Shown here piece after piece: positions 1 through 8,256 of a stretch of 49,495 nucleotides of DNA. The stretch covers positions 1 to 49,495 of the forward strand of contig JAMORO010000004.1 in assembly GCA_027063505.1 (NCBI GenBank). The letters are read 5' to 3'. Positions within the stretch are counted from its first letter, which is position 1. Every line of letters starts with the position of its first letter. The translations under genes were made by a program, and so were the position numbers. The notes beneath the pieces were generated by a model. It did not search any database, was not told where the DNA came from, and saw nothing but the letters and a program-made list of their open reading frames with translations. The DNA is from Sulfurimonas sp. (lineage in GTDB: Bacteria > Campylobacterota > Campylobacteria > Campylobacterales > Sulfurimonadaceae).

Positions 1-230
1 TTTACATCTTTACTTTTAGCTATAACATTAATGTCACTGATTCTTTCAGAAAAAAAGTTTTGAATTTGTTCACTCTTTGAATCTCTAGCAGATGTTAAAC
101 CATCATAGCTTTTTTTTATAAGAGCATTTTTACTTTCACTTACTGATGTTAAAGTGAGAATTACAGTTAAAGTAATTAGTGAAATAATTACCAATGCCAA
201 TATTTGTGTTTTAATAGATATGTTTTTCAT
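1..230 (-). CDS. Methyl-accepting chemotaxis protein, N-terminal part (cut by window edge)
   Basis: The reading frame starts with ATG at 228-230 on the minus strand and runs off the left edge, so only about 76 residues are visible. They show a short basic N-terminus (MKNISIKTQ), one hydrophobic helix at about residues 8-30, then a polar helical segment with many Ser, Lys and Glu, as at the start of the periplasmic sensor domain of chemoreceptors. The signalling domain lies outside the window, so the family call rests only on the N-terminal style. It would sense a ligand in the periplasm and signal to CheA. A GGAG-like ribosome site (ggagatt on the minus strand) precedes the ATG. Confidence 0.6.
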   Translation of the reverse strand, partial: MKNISIKTQILALVIISLITLTVILTLTSVSESKNALIKKSYDGLTSARDSKSEQIQNFFSERISDINVIAKSKDV

Positions 231-240
231 ATAATCTCCA

Positions 241-456
241 ATGAATCTAACCACTGATTATATTGATAATGTTATTAAACTTAAATGAATTATGTTAAAA
301 AAAGCTGAGAATATTAGGGTTTTCAAAATATTTGGAGATGATTTTGTACTTTTATCTAGAGAGGAGTTAAGGTATGATATAAATCATATAGACCTTACAA
401 AAGAGAGTATAGGAACATTAACTGATATCGAGCAACTATTGAGAAAACAGGCTTAG
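241..456 (+). pseudogene. Remnant of a GGDEF-domain (diguanylate cyclase-type) gene
   Basis: The frame from 241 reads 15 codons, hits TGA at 286-288, and resumes at ATG 292 for 54 codons to TAG at 454-456. The second part contains RVFKIFGDDFVLLSREEL, which matches the core of the GGDEF strand-turn-strand (usually R-x-GGDEF-x-hh) in a degenerate form, FGDDF. A full GGDEF domain is about 160 residues, so this is only its C-terminal third. There is no recognisable start, and an in-frame stop interrupts it. It overlaps the last codon of the convergent cusB-like gene. I read it as a decayed fragment. A short expressed peptide cannot be excluded. Confidence 0.6.
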
Positions 457-1457
457 TAAAGCCCGTTTATCTGTGCATCACTATCCATCATAAATAGTGC
501 ATTTCTTACTACTTCATCACCCTTATTTAATCCATCTGTTATGATATAGGTATGGGCATTGAGTGGTTTGACACTTACTTCGAGTGGGTCATATTCCCCC
601 TCATACTCCCCCATTACAAAAACATAAAACTTTCCATCTTTTCTCATAACTGCATCACTTGGAAGTGTAAGATAGGACTCTTTTTTATCTTTGGAGATAA
701 GTGAAGCATACATCCCTACAAAAAGCTCTCTGTTTGGGTTCTTAACTCGTAAACGCAGGGTCATAGTTGCCTCTTTTTCACTGAGCATTGGGTAGAAGAG
801 TTTGGAAGTTGCTCTGTATGTTTTTGGAGTGCTTTTAAAATGAAGTTCAAAACTCTCTGCTCTTTTAAGCCACTCTCTATCCTCCTCAAATACTTTAGCT
901 TCTACCCACACTTCATCAAGATTTACTATCTTAAATAATCTCTCTTTAGCATTAAATGCGGAGCCCTCACTGATACTCTTTTGAAAGATGTAACCACTTA
1001 CTGGTGCATAGATGGTAGTGTTTTGAGAGATTTTTTTACTCTTTATAACATGTTCTATCTCTCTTTTTGAGACTCCTAAGAGTTCTAGTTTGAGTTTTGC
1101 ACTTCGAAGCATCCCTTTACTCTTTTTATTTTTCGTGTAGTTATAGGAGTTAAGATAATCCTCTTTTGCCTTGTAAACTTCTGGAGAGTAGAGGGTAACA
1201 AGAGGATCGCCTTTTTTTACATACTTGTAGACTTTATCTGCATAGAGTTTTTCTACAAATCCCCCAAACCTTGGTGAGATGTCATGTTCTCTTGCTTCAT
1301 CTGCTTTCACAAAGCCGTAGCTCTTTTTGGAGTGAGAGAGACTCTCCTCTTTCACCTTTACACTCTGGACTGAAAAGAGCTGCTCTACAGTCACCTTCTG
1401 TGCTAAAAGTGAGAGGGGTAGTAGTGTTATAATCAGTAGTTTTGTAATTGGGTTCAT
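453..1457 (-). CDS. cusB: CusB-type periplasmic adaptor of an RND metal efflux system
   Basis: The 334-residue protein starts with a signal peptide (about residues 1-19, ending LLAQ). The first half-lipoyl segment is seen around 60-95 (SPRFGGFVEKLY ... VKKGDPLVTLYSPEV), a helical hairpin around 96-145, the second half-lipoyl near 150-165 (IYAPVSGYIFQK), then the beta-barrel (NLDEVWVEAKVFEED) and a membrane-proximal domain ending in FMMDSDAQ. This order and these motifs are typical of the CusB/HlyD adaptors that link an inner-membrane RND pump to a TolC channel. It overlaps the upstream tolC-like gene by 4 bp. Copper or silver is the most likely substrate from the neighbouring Met-rich proteins, but that is inference. 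No pump gene follows within the window. Confidence 0.85.
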   Translation of the reverse strand: MNPITKLLIITLLPLSLLAQKVTVEQLFSVQSVKVKEESLSHSKKSYGFVKADEAREHDISPRFGGFVEKLYADKVYKYVKKGDPLVTLYSPEVYKAKEDYLNSYNYTKNKKSKGMLRSAKLKLELLGVSKREIEHVIKSKKISQNTTIYAPVSGYIFQKSISEGSAFNAKERLFKIVNLDEVWVEAKVFEEDREWLKRAESFELHFKSTPKTYRATSKLFYPMLSEKEATMTLRLRVKNPNRELFVGMYASLISKDKKESYLTLPSDAVMRKDGKFYVFVMGEYEGEYDPLEVSVKPLNAHTYIITDGLNKGDEVVRNALFMMDSDAQINGLY

Positions 1458-2632
1458 TTTGTTTCTCCTGCGAGTTCAGAGATTTTTGCCTCTGCTTTTT
1501 TGTAGTTACTAATCGCATGGATACTCTTCTGCTCAAGTGCTAACTTATTAAAGAGAACATCAACATACTTAAAGAGATCTCCCCCTGTAGAGATAGAGGA
1601 GTTTGAAAGTTCAAACATATGTGCTATTTGAGGGAGGGCATCATCCTCTATAATATGATAAATAGTATAGGATGAAAGCATCTGAGAATAGTAGGCCTTT
1701 AGAGTAGCATTTAGTGCTATTTGTGTATCTTTTTTTTGACTTAAAGAGGAGAGCTCTAAGGCTCTAGCTTCCTCCTCTTTTGCATCTTCTGTTCCATAGA
1801 TAGGAAGAGAAAGAGAGAGGCCAAAGTTCATATAGTCATCAAAATTTTGGCGGTAAGCATACCCTGCGATGAGGTTAATGTCGGGATAGTTGTTTATATC
1901 TGAGAGTGTTACATTTGCATGCTGTTTTTGTAACTCTTTTTCTCTGAGTGATAGAGTTGGGTTACTAGTAAGGGCTCTTTGCATAAGAGCTAAGTTGGGC
2001 TTTTCCTCTATTTTGAGATCTATCTCAAGCTCTTGAATATTCATCGCTGAGAGATAAGAGAGCCTTGCGTAGCTTGCATAGATGTTCGCATCTAGTGTTG
2101 ACTTTTGTATCTTTAAGTCCGCCAAAGAGAGCTCTGCTTTCATAATCCCCATATGTTGGTTAGCAGCTACTGTCGTGTAAGACTCATAGAGCTCTATGTT
2201 CTTTTGTGTAAGGATTATGTAGTTGTTGAGAATATTTTTTAGTTCACGAAGTTCCCATATAGTATAAGCTTCACTCTTTATCTCTGCGACAAAGGCGACT
2301 TGTGCTACTCTGAGTTTTTCACTAAGTACAGCAGACTCTGCTCTGCTTAGTGCCTCTTTTGTATCTCGTTTATTATAGAACTCTATCTTCTGTTTGAGAG
2401 TTAAAACAGTCTGACTCATCTTCTGGGATGAGTCTAAAGTGTTAGTCGTGAGGAGAAGTTCAGGGTTGTTAAACTGTTTAGCTATATCTATACGGTGTCT
2501 ATTTGCTTGAATCTTCGCTTGGATAACTTCAAGAGAGGGACTAGAAGCTAATGATGACTCTATAATCTTATCTAAAGTTATAGCAGCAAGGTTTGAGTAT
2601 AGCAACACAAAAGTGAGGAGAAGAGTTTTCAT
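1454..2632 (-). CDS. TolC-family outer-membrane efflux protein
   Basis: The 392-residue protein has a signal peptide (about 1-17) and two long alpha-helical hairpin repeats of the OEP family, rich in Leu, Lys and Glu, with the usual Asn-Pro turn (FNNPELLL near residue 55; TSNPTLSLREKEL near 225) and a beta-strand segment INLIAGYAYRQNFDDY leading to SLSLPIYG. It is somewhat short for the family (usually 420-470). It would form the outer-membrane duct of the efflux system with the adaptor encoded just downstream (4 bp overlap). The upstream YtkA-like gene ends 13 bp before its start, so the three form one operon. Confidence 0.85.
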   Translation of the reverse strand: MKTLLLTFVLLYSNLAAITLDKIIESSLASSPSLEVIQAKIQANRHRIDIAKQFNNPELLLTTNTLDSSQKMSQTVLTLKQKIEFYNKRDTKEALSRAESAVLSEKLRVAQVAFVAEIKSEAYTIWELRELKNILNNYIILTQKNIELYESYTTVAANQHMGIMKAELSLADLKIQKSTLDANIYASYARLSYLSAMNIQELEIDLKIEEKPNLALMQRALTSNPTLSLREKELQKQHANVTLSDINNYPDINLIAGYAYRQNFDDYMNFGLSLSLPIYGTEDAKEEEARALELSSLSQKKDTQIALNATLKAYYSQMLSSYTIYHIIEDDALPQIAHMFELSNSSISTGGDLFKYVDVLFNKLALEQKSIHAISNYKKAEAKISELAGETK

Positions 2633-2645
2633 ACTGTCTCCCTCT

Positions 2646-3029
2646 TTAGAAGTTTATAGTCGTTTTCACACGAGACTTTTTACCCTCTTTGGGAGTGATA
2701 AAGATATGCAGTTGCCAAGTACCATTCATAGTAAGATTTAGTTTCGCTTCATAAATGCCATTACCAAGCTCTTTGGCTTTTACTTTAGACTCCATAGCGG
2801 GCATTCCTGGCATTGCAGGCATAAAGGCTTTGAGTGAGACCAGACCAGCTATAGGCTTTCCATCTTTAGTGATAGCAAACTTAAGAGTGTTTGAACCTGC
2901 TGTAATAGGTTTTTCAGCTGTGATATGTATTTTAGTAGTTCTGTATTTTGCATCTTTAGTGAATGCAGCTGCATTTAGAAGAGAAGAGCTTAGAAGAAGT
3001 GCTAAAAATAGTTTAGTAAAAGTTTTCAT
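2646..3029 (-). CDS. Exported YtkA/FixH-like protein with Met-rich loop
   Basis: The 127-residue protein has a signal peptide (about 1-20) followed by a single small beta-sandwich. The segment at 70-80 (MPAMPGMPAME) is the conserved Met/Pro loop of YtkA-like domains, which often sit beside copper efflux genes. The C-terminal half (NGTWQLHIFITPKEG) matches the usual end of the fold. It is the first gene of the operon with the TolC and CusB-like proteins, and its start lies opposite a divergent Met-rich gene across about 150 bp. A role as a periplasmic copper carrier or sensor is plausible but inferred. Confidence 0.75.
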   Translation of the reverse strand: MKTFTKLFLALLLSSSLLNAAAFTKDAKYRTTKIHITAEKPITAGSNTLKFAITKDGKPIAGLVSLKAFMPAMPGMPAMESKVKAKELGNGIYEAKLNLTMNGTWQLHIFITPKEGKKSRVKTTINF

Positions 3030-3180
3030 TTTGTGTCCTTTTTGTTTTCTTAGTAAGTATTGTACTGGGTAAGTGTGTTATGTTTGTGAGAGTAAAGTGT
3101 TATTATGATATTTTTAGAGAGTACTAATACTTCACTAACACTCTTATGTGACAATACAACTATCAAAACAAAAAGGATAC
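3030..3180. promoter_or_regulatory. Divergent intergenic control region of the metal operons
   Basis: These 151 bases separate the leftward efflux operon from the rightward Met-rich/two-component operon, so both promoters must lie here unless transcription reads in from elsewhere. The stretch is AT-rich and contains an AGGA ribosome site at 3174-3177 for the right-hand gene. I could not fix the -10 and -35 boxes with confidence. The response regulators encoded downstream would be natural candidates to bind here (inference). Confidence 0.4.
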
Positions 3181-3183
3181 ATG

Positions 3184-3585
3184 ATGAAAAGAGTTACAAC
3201 ATTACTAGTTCTACTAGGTGGATTAACATTAGGTGTAGCAGATGTTACAACAACAGATATAACTGTATCGACAGAGACTCAAGTACCAACACAAGAGCGT
3301 GTACAGCAGATGAACGAGATGAAAGAGCAGTTGATGCAGATGTCTCCTGAAGAGCGACAAGTAGCGATGCAGGAGATGCAAGCAGATATGCCACATGATA
3401 TGCAAGAGAAGATGCAGACTCAGATGCGAACTGGCCAAGAGCATGCAGGTGAAATGCAGATGCAAAATTCTGAAGAGATGACACAACACCAAAATATGAA
3501 TCAGCAGCAAGCTGGAAAACAGTTTCAAGGTGATATGCAAGGTGGTGGTATGGATTTTACACGAAGAGGTCAGGGAAGTCATTAA
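3184..3585 (+). CDS. Exported Met/Gln-rich protein, putative metal binder
   Basis: The protein is 133 residues from ATG 3184. ATG 3181 is also possible, but the AGGA ribosome site at 3174-3177 is better spaced for 3184. A signal peptide (about 1-19, ending GLGVA region) is followed by a helical, very Met- and Gln-rich body: repeated M-x-x-M pairs, SPEERQVAMQEM, and HQNMNQQQAGKQF near the C-terminus. Met clusters like these bind Cu(I) in periplasmic proteins such as CusF/PcoE types. The E-R-x-x-x-M-x-x-M rhythm also recalls Spy/CpxP-like chaperones. I do not recognise a named family. It shares motifs with the next gene, so the two are probable paralogues. Confidence 0.7.
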   Translation: MKRVTTLLVLLGGLTLGVADVTTTDITVSTETQVPTQERVQQMNEMKEQLMQMSPEERQVAMQEMQADMPHDMQEKMQTQMRTGQEHAGEMQMQNSEEMTQHQNMNQQQAGKQFQGDMQGGGMDFTRRGQGSH

Positions 3586-3637
3586 CGGTATATGTGCTAA
3601 AATTGGCAAAAATTAAGAGATAAAAAAGGAGGATGTC

Positions 3638-3979
3638 ATGAGAAGTATTTTCATATTAGCAGTACTTTTGATATCACTTCTTTTTGCAAATAGTGAGTTA
3701 GATATAGATAGTTATATCACAAAAATAAAAGAGGCTGTACCTGAGGAGAGGGTAAAGCTTATGAATGAGTTTAAACAGAAGATTGCTCAGATGAATAAAG
3801 AAGAGCGGCTTCAAAGTATTAAAAAGATGCAGACAAAAATGCAAGTGCAAACACAGCACAATAGTGAAATATCGACACATCAAAATATGAATCATAATCA
3901 AGCTGGATATCAAGCGAAGAAACAGTTTACAAAAGAGCATGAGCATATGTCGGATGTGTCATTTAAGGAACACAAATGA
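3638..3979 (+). CDS. Exported small helical protein, paralogue of the preceding Met-rich protein
   Basis: The 113-residue protein starts at ATG 3638 behind a strong GGAGG ribosome site at 3629-3633. A signal peptide (about 1-18) precedes a charged helical segment (VPEERVKLMNEFKQKIAQM) and a Met/Gln/His-rich tail carrying HQNMNHNQAGYQAKKQF, nearly the same as the motif in the gene before it. The family is not recognised. The shared tail, the signal peptide and the place upstream of an outer-membrane protein and two kinases suggest a periplasmic metal-handling role. The gene overlaps the next one by 4 bp (ATGA). Confidence 0.7.
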   Translation: MRSIFILAVLLISLLFANSELDIDSYITKIKEAVPEERVKLMNEFKQKIAQMNKEERLQSIKKMQTKMQVQTQHNSEISTHQNMNHNQAGYQAKKQFTKEHEHMSDVSFKEHK

Positions 3980-4809
3980 GACAGTTATTTTTACAACTAA
4001 GTATATTTTTAAGTATAAACCTATTCGCTTATACTGATAGTGATTTCGATGGAGTGGTAGATAGTGTAGATAGATGTCCAAATACTCCTTTTAGTGAACT
4101 AGTAGACATAAGTGGATGTACTACAAAGAGTTTAATCTCACCACACCATTATGATATTATCGTTGGGGCGAGTTACTCTGACTCTGATTACCAAACTTTA
4201 AACCAAACAGATACCCTCTCAAGCACTATTCAAGTAGATTATTATTATAAAAATTTCTCTCTACAAGCTTCAACCTCTTACTTTAATACAAGTGGTGATG
4301 AGTTTAGTGATAATGGTTTTTATGACTCTTATCTTGGTACTTCTTATCAGTTTAAGCCCTTAGACTCTCTTACATTAAGAGTAGGAGCAGGAGTCCTCCT
4401 ACCAACATATGAGACATCGCTCAACAATAACAATACAGACTATGTAGGCTCTCTTAACCTTAGCTATAATCTAGATGATGTTAGCCTCTTTGGCGGTTAC
4501 TCATATACCGTGATTAATGATGATGATGTAGTGCTAACAGATGGAGTCACTACAACTGAGATAGTTTATGAGGATTCGGTTGCATATAGTGCTGGTGTTG
4601 GGTACTACTTTACAAGTACCATCTATGTTAGTGGATCATATAATGTGAGTAGTAGTATCTATAGTGGTATTGAAGATATCCAAACAGCCTCAGTATATGG
4701 TTACTATAGTATAGATAGGAACTGGTTTAGCACACTCTCCTATGCTAAAGGTATTAGTGATAGTGCGAGTAAAAACTATCTCTCACTCCGTTTAGGGTAC
4801 TTCTTTTAA
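3976..4809 (+). CDS. Outer-membrane beta-barrel protein with one thrombospondin type-3 calcium repeat
   Basis: The 277-residue protein has a signal peptide (about 1-18), then one Asp-rich calcium-binding repeat at 21-38 (DSDFDGVVDSVDRCPNTP) with a likely disulfide between Cys34 and Cys48. The rest alternates aromatic and polar residues in amphipathic strands (for example YYYKNFSLQASTSYF, SLRLGYFF) and ends in Phe, the usual BAM recognition signal. I count roughly ten to twelve strands. The substrate is unknown. It lies between the Met-rich proteins and the kinases with a 4 bp overlap upstream and 5-11 bp downstream, so it belongs to the same operon. Confidence 0.7.
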   Translation: MRQLFLQLSIFLSINLFAYTDSDFDGVVDSVDRCPNTPFSELVDISGCTTKSLISPHHYDIIVGASYSDSDYQTLNQTDTLSSTIQVDYYYKNFSLQASTSYFNTSGDEFSDNGFYDSYLGTSYQFKPLDSLTLRVGAGVLLPTYETSLNNNNTDYVGSLNLSYNLDDVSLFGGYSYTVINDDDVVLTDGVTTTEIVYEDSVAYSAGVGYYFTSTIYVSGSYNVSSSIYSGIEDIQTASVYGYYSIDRNWFSTLSYAKGISDSASKNYLSLRLGYFF

Positions 4810-4820
4810 GGTGGATGAAA

Positions 4821-5459
4821 ATGGCTAAGAAAATACTACTTCTTGAAGATGAGGTAGAGTTAGCAGAAACTCTCCAAGAGTTACTAGAGGAGAGTGGCTA
4901 TGCTGTCTCTATGGTCCATACTGGAAACGATGCAGTGGATGCCTCTTATGAGAGTGTGTATGATCTTTATATATTTGATATAAATGTTCCCGATATGAGC
5001 GGACTAGAACTGCTAGAGAGTCTGCGGCGTGCAGATGACAGAACCCCGGCTATCTTTATCTCCGCACTTATAGATCTTAACTCTATCTCGAAAGCTTTTG
5101 AGATAGGAGCAGATGACTACATCAAAAAACCTTTTTTCCCCCAAGAGTTACTTATCCGTGTGAAAGCTAAGTTTGCAAGTGCAAATAGAGATATTTTTTA
5201 TAAAGATCTTCGTTACTCTCCATTAGATAGAAGACTCTACAAGGGTGAGTCTATTCTCCCCCAAGGTGAAGTTCAAGAGGCTCTTTGTGAGCTTTTTATG
5301 ACAAATATCGGAAATGTTTTAGATAAGAGTATTTTACTTGATTGTCTGCAACACCCCTCAGATAGTGCACTGCGAGTCGCCTTGAGTAAGTTCAAGCAGA
5401 CAACAGGAGTAGAGATAAAAAACATTCGGGGTGTGGGGTATATGCTTGAAAAAAGTTGA
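4821..5459 (+). CDS. OmpR-family response regulator (first of two)
   Basis: The protein is 212 residues from ATG 4821 (MAKKILLLEDE). ATG 4815 lies in frame but directly abuts the AAGGTGG ribosome site at 4808-4814, so 4821 is preferred. The receiver domain shows the acidic pair at 10-11, phosphorylated Asp53 in YIFDINVPD, Ser81 and Lys102/103 (DDYIKKPF). A C-terminal winged helix (about 125-212) ends in the typical NIRGVGYMLEK hairpin. The helix part is shorter and less conserved than usual. It is coupled to the kinase gene by an overlap of 14 bp and would control this operon and the divergent efflux genes (inference). Confidence 0.85.
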   Translation: MAKKILLLEDEVELAETLQELLEESGYAVSMVHTGNDAVDASYESVYDLYIFDINVPDMSGLELLESLRRADDRTPAIFISALIDLNSISKAFEIGADDYIKKPFFPQELLIRVKAKFASANRDIFYKDLRYSPLDRRLYKGESILPQGEVQEALCELFMTNIGNVLDKSILLDCLQHPSDSALRVALSKFKQTTGVEIKNIRGVGYMLEKS

Positions 5460-6504
5460 GATAGAATCCTTTGTAAAAAGCTTTTTAATATTTTTTATCT
5501 CTCAAACACTGCTCTCTAGTGCCCTTTTCTTTATGGAGTATAAAAAAGAGGTAAAAGTACTCGATGAGACACTTTTTTCAGAGATGCGTATCTGTAGTTT
5601 TGACTTAGTCTGTCCAAAATATGAGATAGATTTTGCACCTTTAGATTCAGAAAAACTCTACAAGCTTTATAAGTCACAACAGCGTTTAAGTACCTACTTT
5701 AGTATTCCTGGGTCAAATGAAAATGCCCTTGAAATCTATCTGCCACAAGAGAAGTACCAAGCACAACTTGAGAGACTTATGAGTGAGGTTATTGTAAACT
5801 TCTTTTTTGTAATGCTTCTTTTTTTAGTACTCTCTATCCTTTTTGCTATCTATACACTCTCACCATTAAAAAATGCCCTGCATCTTACAGAGGAGTTTAT
5901 AAAAGATATACTTCATGACTTTAACACACCCCTCTCTACCATGCGTCTTAATGCAAGTATGCTTAAAGAGGAGATAGGAGAGAATAAAAAACTTTTACGT
6001 ATTGAGAATAGTGTGCAAAATATTTTAAACCTTCAATCAAACCTAAAATCATACTTGAGTAACCATGAAGCACAGAAGCGACAGTTCTATCTTGACACTT
6101 TTATAGAGGAGAGAGTTGCTCTTTTAGAGAGTAGTTATAAGAACATAGAGTTTGTTGTAAATGTTCCAAAGGTCTCTCTGTATGCAAATAGTGAAGCACT
6201 TCAACGAGTAGTAGATAACATTCTCTCAAATGCTGCTAAATATAGTAAAAGTAGAGCATTAGTAGAGATATTGTATGATAAGAGTAGTCTGGAGATAAGA
6301 GATAATGGTAAGGGAATAAAGAATCCAGAGAGAGTTTTTGAACGCTTTTATAAAGAGCAAGATAGAGGGATAGGTATCGGTTTGCATATAGTAAAAAAAT
6401 TATGTAGTGAACTAGGTATTAAGATCTCACTTAAGTCTAAAGTGGGGGAAGGAACAAGTTTCTTTTTGGATTTAAAACTCTTACTAGAGGAGAAGAGGTC
6501 ATGA
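5446..6504 (+). CDS. Sensor histidine kinase (first of two)
   Basis: I take TTG 5446 (reading MKKVEIESF) as start. GTG 5431 is the longest alternative. Two membrane helices (about 8-29 and 116-136) enclose a periplasmic loop of about 85 residues with two Cys (RICSFDLVCPKYE). The HisKA box has His157 in HDFNTPLSTMR. The ATPase domain has the N box (VVDNILSNAAKYSK), G1 (EIRDNGKGI), an F box and G2 (GIGIGLHIVKKL). There is no clear HAMP domain. The paired loop cysteines could bind metal, which fits the context but is inference. It overlaps the following regulator by 4 bp. Confidence 0.85.
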   Translation: MKKVEIESFVKSFLIFFISQTLLSSALFFMEYKKEVKVLDETLFSEMRICSFDLVCPKYEIDFAPLDSEKLYKLYKSQQRLSTYFSIPGSNENALEIYLPQEKYQAQLERLMSEVIVNFFFVMLLFLVLSILFAIYTLSPLKNALHLTEEFIKDILHDFNTPLSTMRLNASMLKEEIGENKKLLRIENSVQNILNLQSNLKSYLSNHEAQKRQFYLDTFIEERVALLESSYKNIEFVVNVPKVSLYANSEALQRVVDNILSNAAKYSKSRALVEILYDKSSLEIRDNGKGIKNPERVFERFYKEQDRGIGIGLHIVKKLCSELGIKISLKSKVGEGTSFFLDLKLLLEEKRS

Positions 6505-7148
6505 AAATACTACTGCTTGAGGATGATACAGCACTTGCTACTATACTTGTAGACTTTTTAGAAGAGAGTTACGAGGTCATGCAGACATACAGTATGAAAA
6601 AAGCGATGAGTCTTAGTGAAGAGCAGAAGTTTGACTTATATATATTTGACATTAATGTACCTGATGGGGATGGTATCTCTCTTTTAAAGGAGTTACGCTC
6701 TTTTCACGATGCAACACCAACTATCTTTATTACAGCGTTTCATGATACAAAGTATCTTAAAGCTGCTTTTGAGTCAGGGGCAAATGACTTTATTAAAAAA
6801 CCTTTTGACCTTGAGGAACTCTCCCAACGCATAGAGAATATAAAACGGCAGTTTGGTCTTGATGCACTTATAAATATTACAGAGAGTATCAGCTTTGATA
6901 CAAAACGCCATCTCATTCACACAGCAGATAAAACATATAGTATGACCCATAAAGAGAGTGATTTTTTACACTATCTCTATAAAAATAGATCTCGGGTAGT
7001 GAGCAGTGATGAGCTATTGCACAATATTTGGGAGTTTGATGAGATGCCAAGTGATGATGCTGTTCGTACAGCTGTGAAAAATCTTCGTAAGCAGATAGGA
7101 AAAGAGCATATTATTAATATTAGAGGGGAGGGCTATACCTTTGAATAG
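6501..7148 (+). CDS. OmpR-family response regulator (second of two)
   Basis: The 215-residue protein has a receiver with acidic residues at 8-9, phosphorylated Asp50 in YIFDINVPDGDG, and the Lys motif in NDFIKKPF. Its winged helix (about 130-215) ends in NIRGEGYTFE. It is clearly related to the first regulator: both have the same YIFDINVPD core and the same spacing, so the two pairs probably arose by tandem duplication. Its DNA-binding half is closer to the family norm than that of the first copy (DDAVRTAVKNLRKQIG). It overlaps the kinase genes on both sides by 4-8 bp. Confidence 0.88.
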   Translation: MKILLLEDDTALATILVDFLEESYEVMQTYSMKKAMSLSEEQKFDLYIFDINVPDGDGISLLKELRSFHDATPTIFITAFHDTKYLKAAFESGANDFIKKPFDLEELSQRIENIKRQFGLDALINITESISFDTKRHLIHTADKTYSMTHKESDFLHYLYKNRSRVVSSDELLHNIWEFDEMPSDDAVRTAVKNLRKQIGKEHIINIRGEGYTFE

Positions 7149-8256
7149 CTTAGAGAAGAGAAGTTTCTACTCCTTTGTAGGGCTCTATCTTGTATCTTCA
7201 CTTCTTTTTGTCCTACTCCTTGGCTACTGGTACTACTTCTCACAAAAAAATGCCTTAGAGAATGAGACCTACTATAAGCTTGAACATTTTGCAGATAAAA
7301 TCTCTGGTCTTATTATAAATGCACATATGAGTGGAAAAGTTTTAGAACTTCCACATGAAGATATTTTTGAATATGCTCTTATAAAAGATGATGTTGCCAG
7401 AGGCTATAGTGTAGGTTACTTTGAGAGAGAGGGCTATAAGGTCCTTATCTCTGATGCACCTAGAGAACATTTAAACATCAAGTATGTTGTGGTGAAAACA
7501 GAAGAGTATGCACAGAGACTAGCTCTTTTAGAGAAAAATGTTCTTGCAATGATGGGTGTAGTCTTCTTACTTATAGGCTTCACATCAGTCCTCTTATCAC
7601 GGCTTTTTATGAGACCTATTCATACAAGAATAGAGCAGATAGAGTCTTTTATACAAGATGTTTCACATGAACTTAATACACCTATAACAGCACTGAAGAT
7701 GAGTTCAAGTAGAGCGATACAGAAGGGTGTTTATGATAAAAAGATTCTTACAAATATCTCTATAAGTACGAAGCAGTTAGAGACTATTTATAACTCACTT
7801 ACCTACTTGAACTTTTCAAATGAGCAGGAGAAGATAGAGGAGTTAGAATTCTCAAGTATGATTCAGCGGGTAGTGGATTACTATGAAGAGTTAAGTAGTA
7901 CAAAAAAGATAGCAATTGTTTTGGAGATGGAAGTGTTTGTCTTTCATGCACGAGCATCAAGGGTGGAGCTTCTTTTTTCAAACTTACTCTCAAACGCCAT
8001 TAAGTACTCCATGCCTGAGAGTAAAATAACGATTTCATTAAAAGAGGGTGTTTTCTCTATGAAAGATGAGGGTGTTGGTATCGCTCCTAAGAAGTTAGAG
8101 AGTATCTTTGAACTCTATCAACGAGACTCTCAGATAGCAGGTGGTTTTGGTGTTGGACTGAGTATAGTCAAACAGATTTGTGATGAGTATAAGATAGAGA
8201 TAGAAGTAGAGTCACGCCTTGGGGAGGGGAGTGAGTTTAGGTTGTCTTTTGCATAG
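7141..8256 (+). CDS. Sensor histidine kinase (second of two)
   Basis: The 371-residue protein starts at TTG 7141, inside the end of the regulator gene. Two membrane helices (about 10-32 and 134-154) bracket a periplasmic loop of about 100 residues without cysteines, unlike the first kinase. The HisKA box has His176 in VSHELNTPITALK. The ATPase domain shows LFSNLLSNAIKYS, MKDEGVGI and GGFGVGLSIVKQI. The different loop suggests a different signal from the first kinase. It would phosphorylate the regulator encoded just upstream. The gene end overlaps the MOSC protein start. Confidence 0.88.
   Translation: MNSLEKRSFYSFVGLYLVSSLLFVLLLGYWYYFSQKNALENETYYKLEHFADKISGLIINAHMSGKVLELPHEDIFEYALIKDDVARGYSVGYFEREGYKVLISDAPREHLNIKYVVVKTEEYAQRLALLEKNVLAMMGVVFLLIGFTSVLLSRLFMRPIHTRIEQIESFIQDVSHELNTPITALKMSSSRAIQKGVYDKKILTNISISTKQLETIYNSLTYLNFSNEQEKIEELEFSSMIQRVVDYYEELSSTKKIAIVLEMEVFVFHARASRVELLFSNLLSNAIKYSMPESKITISLKEGVFSMKDEGVGIAPKKLESIFELYQRDSQIAGGFGVGLSIVKQICDEYKIEIEVESRLGEGSEFRLSFA

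Noticed and set aside
3148..3183. Longer N-terminus for the first Met-rich protein
   Set aside because: The extra residues would precede the signal peptide, and the ribosome site lies just before 3181-3184.
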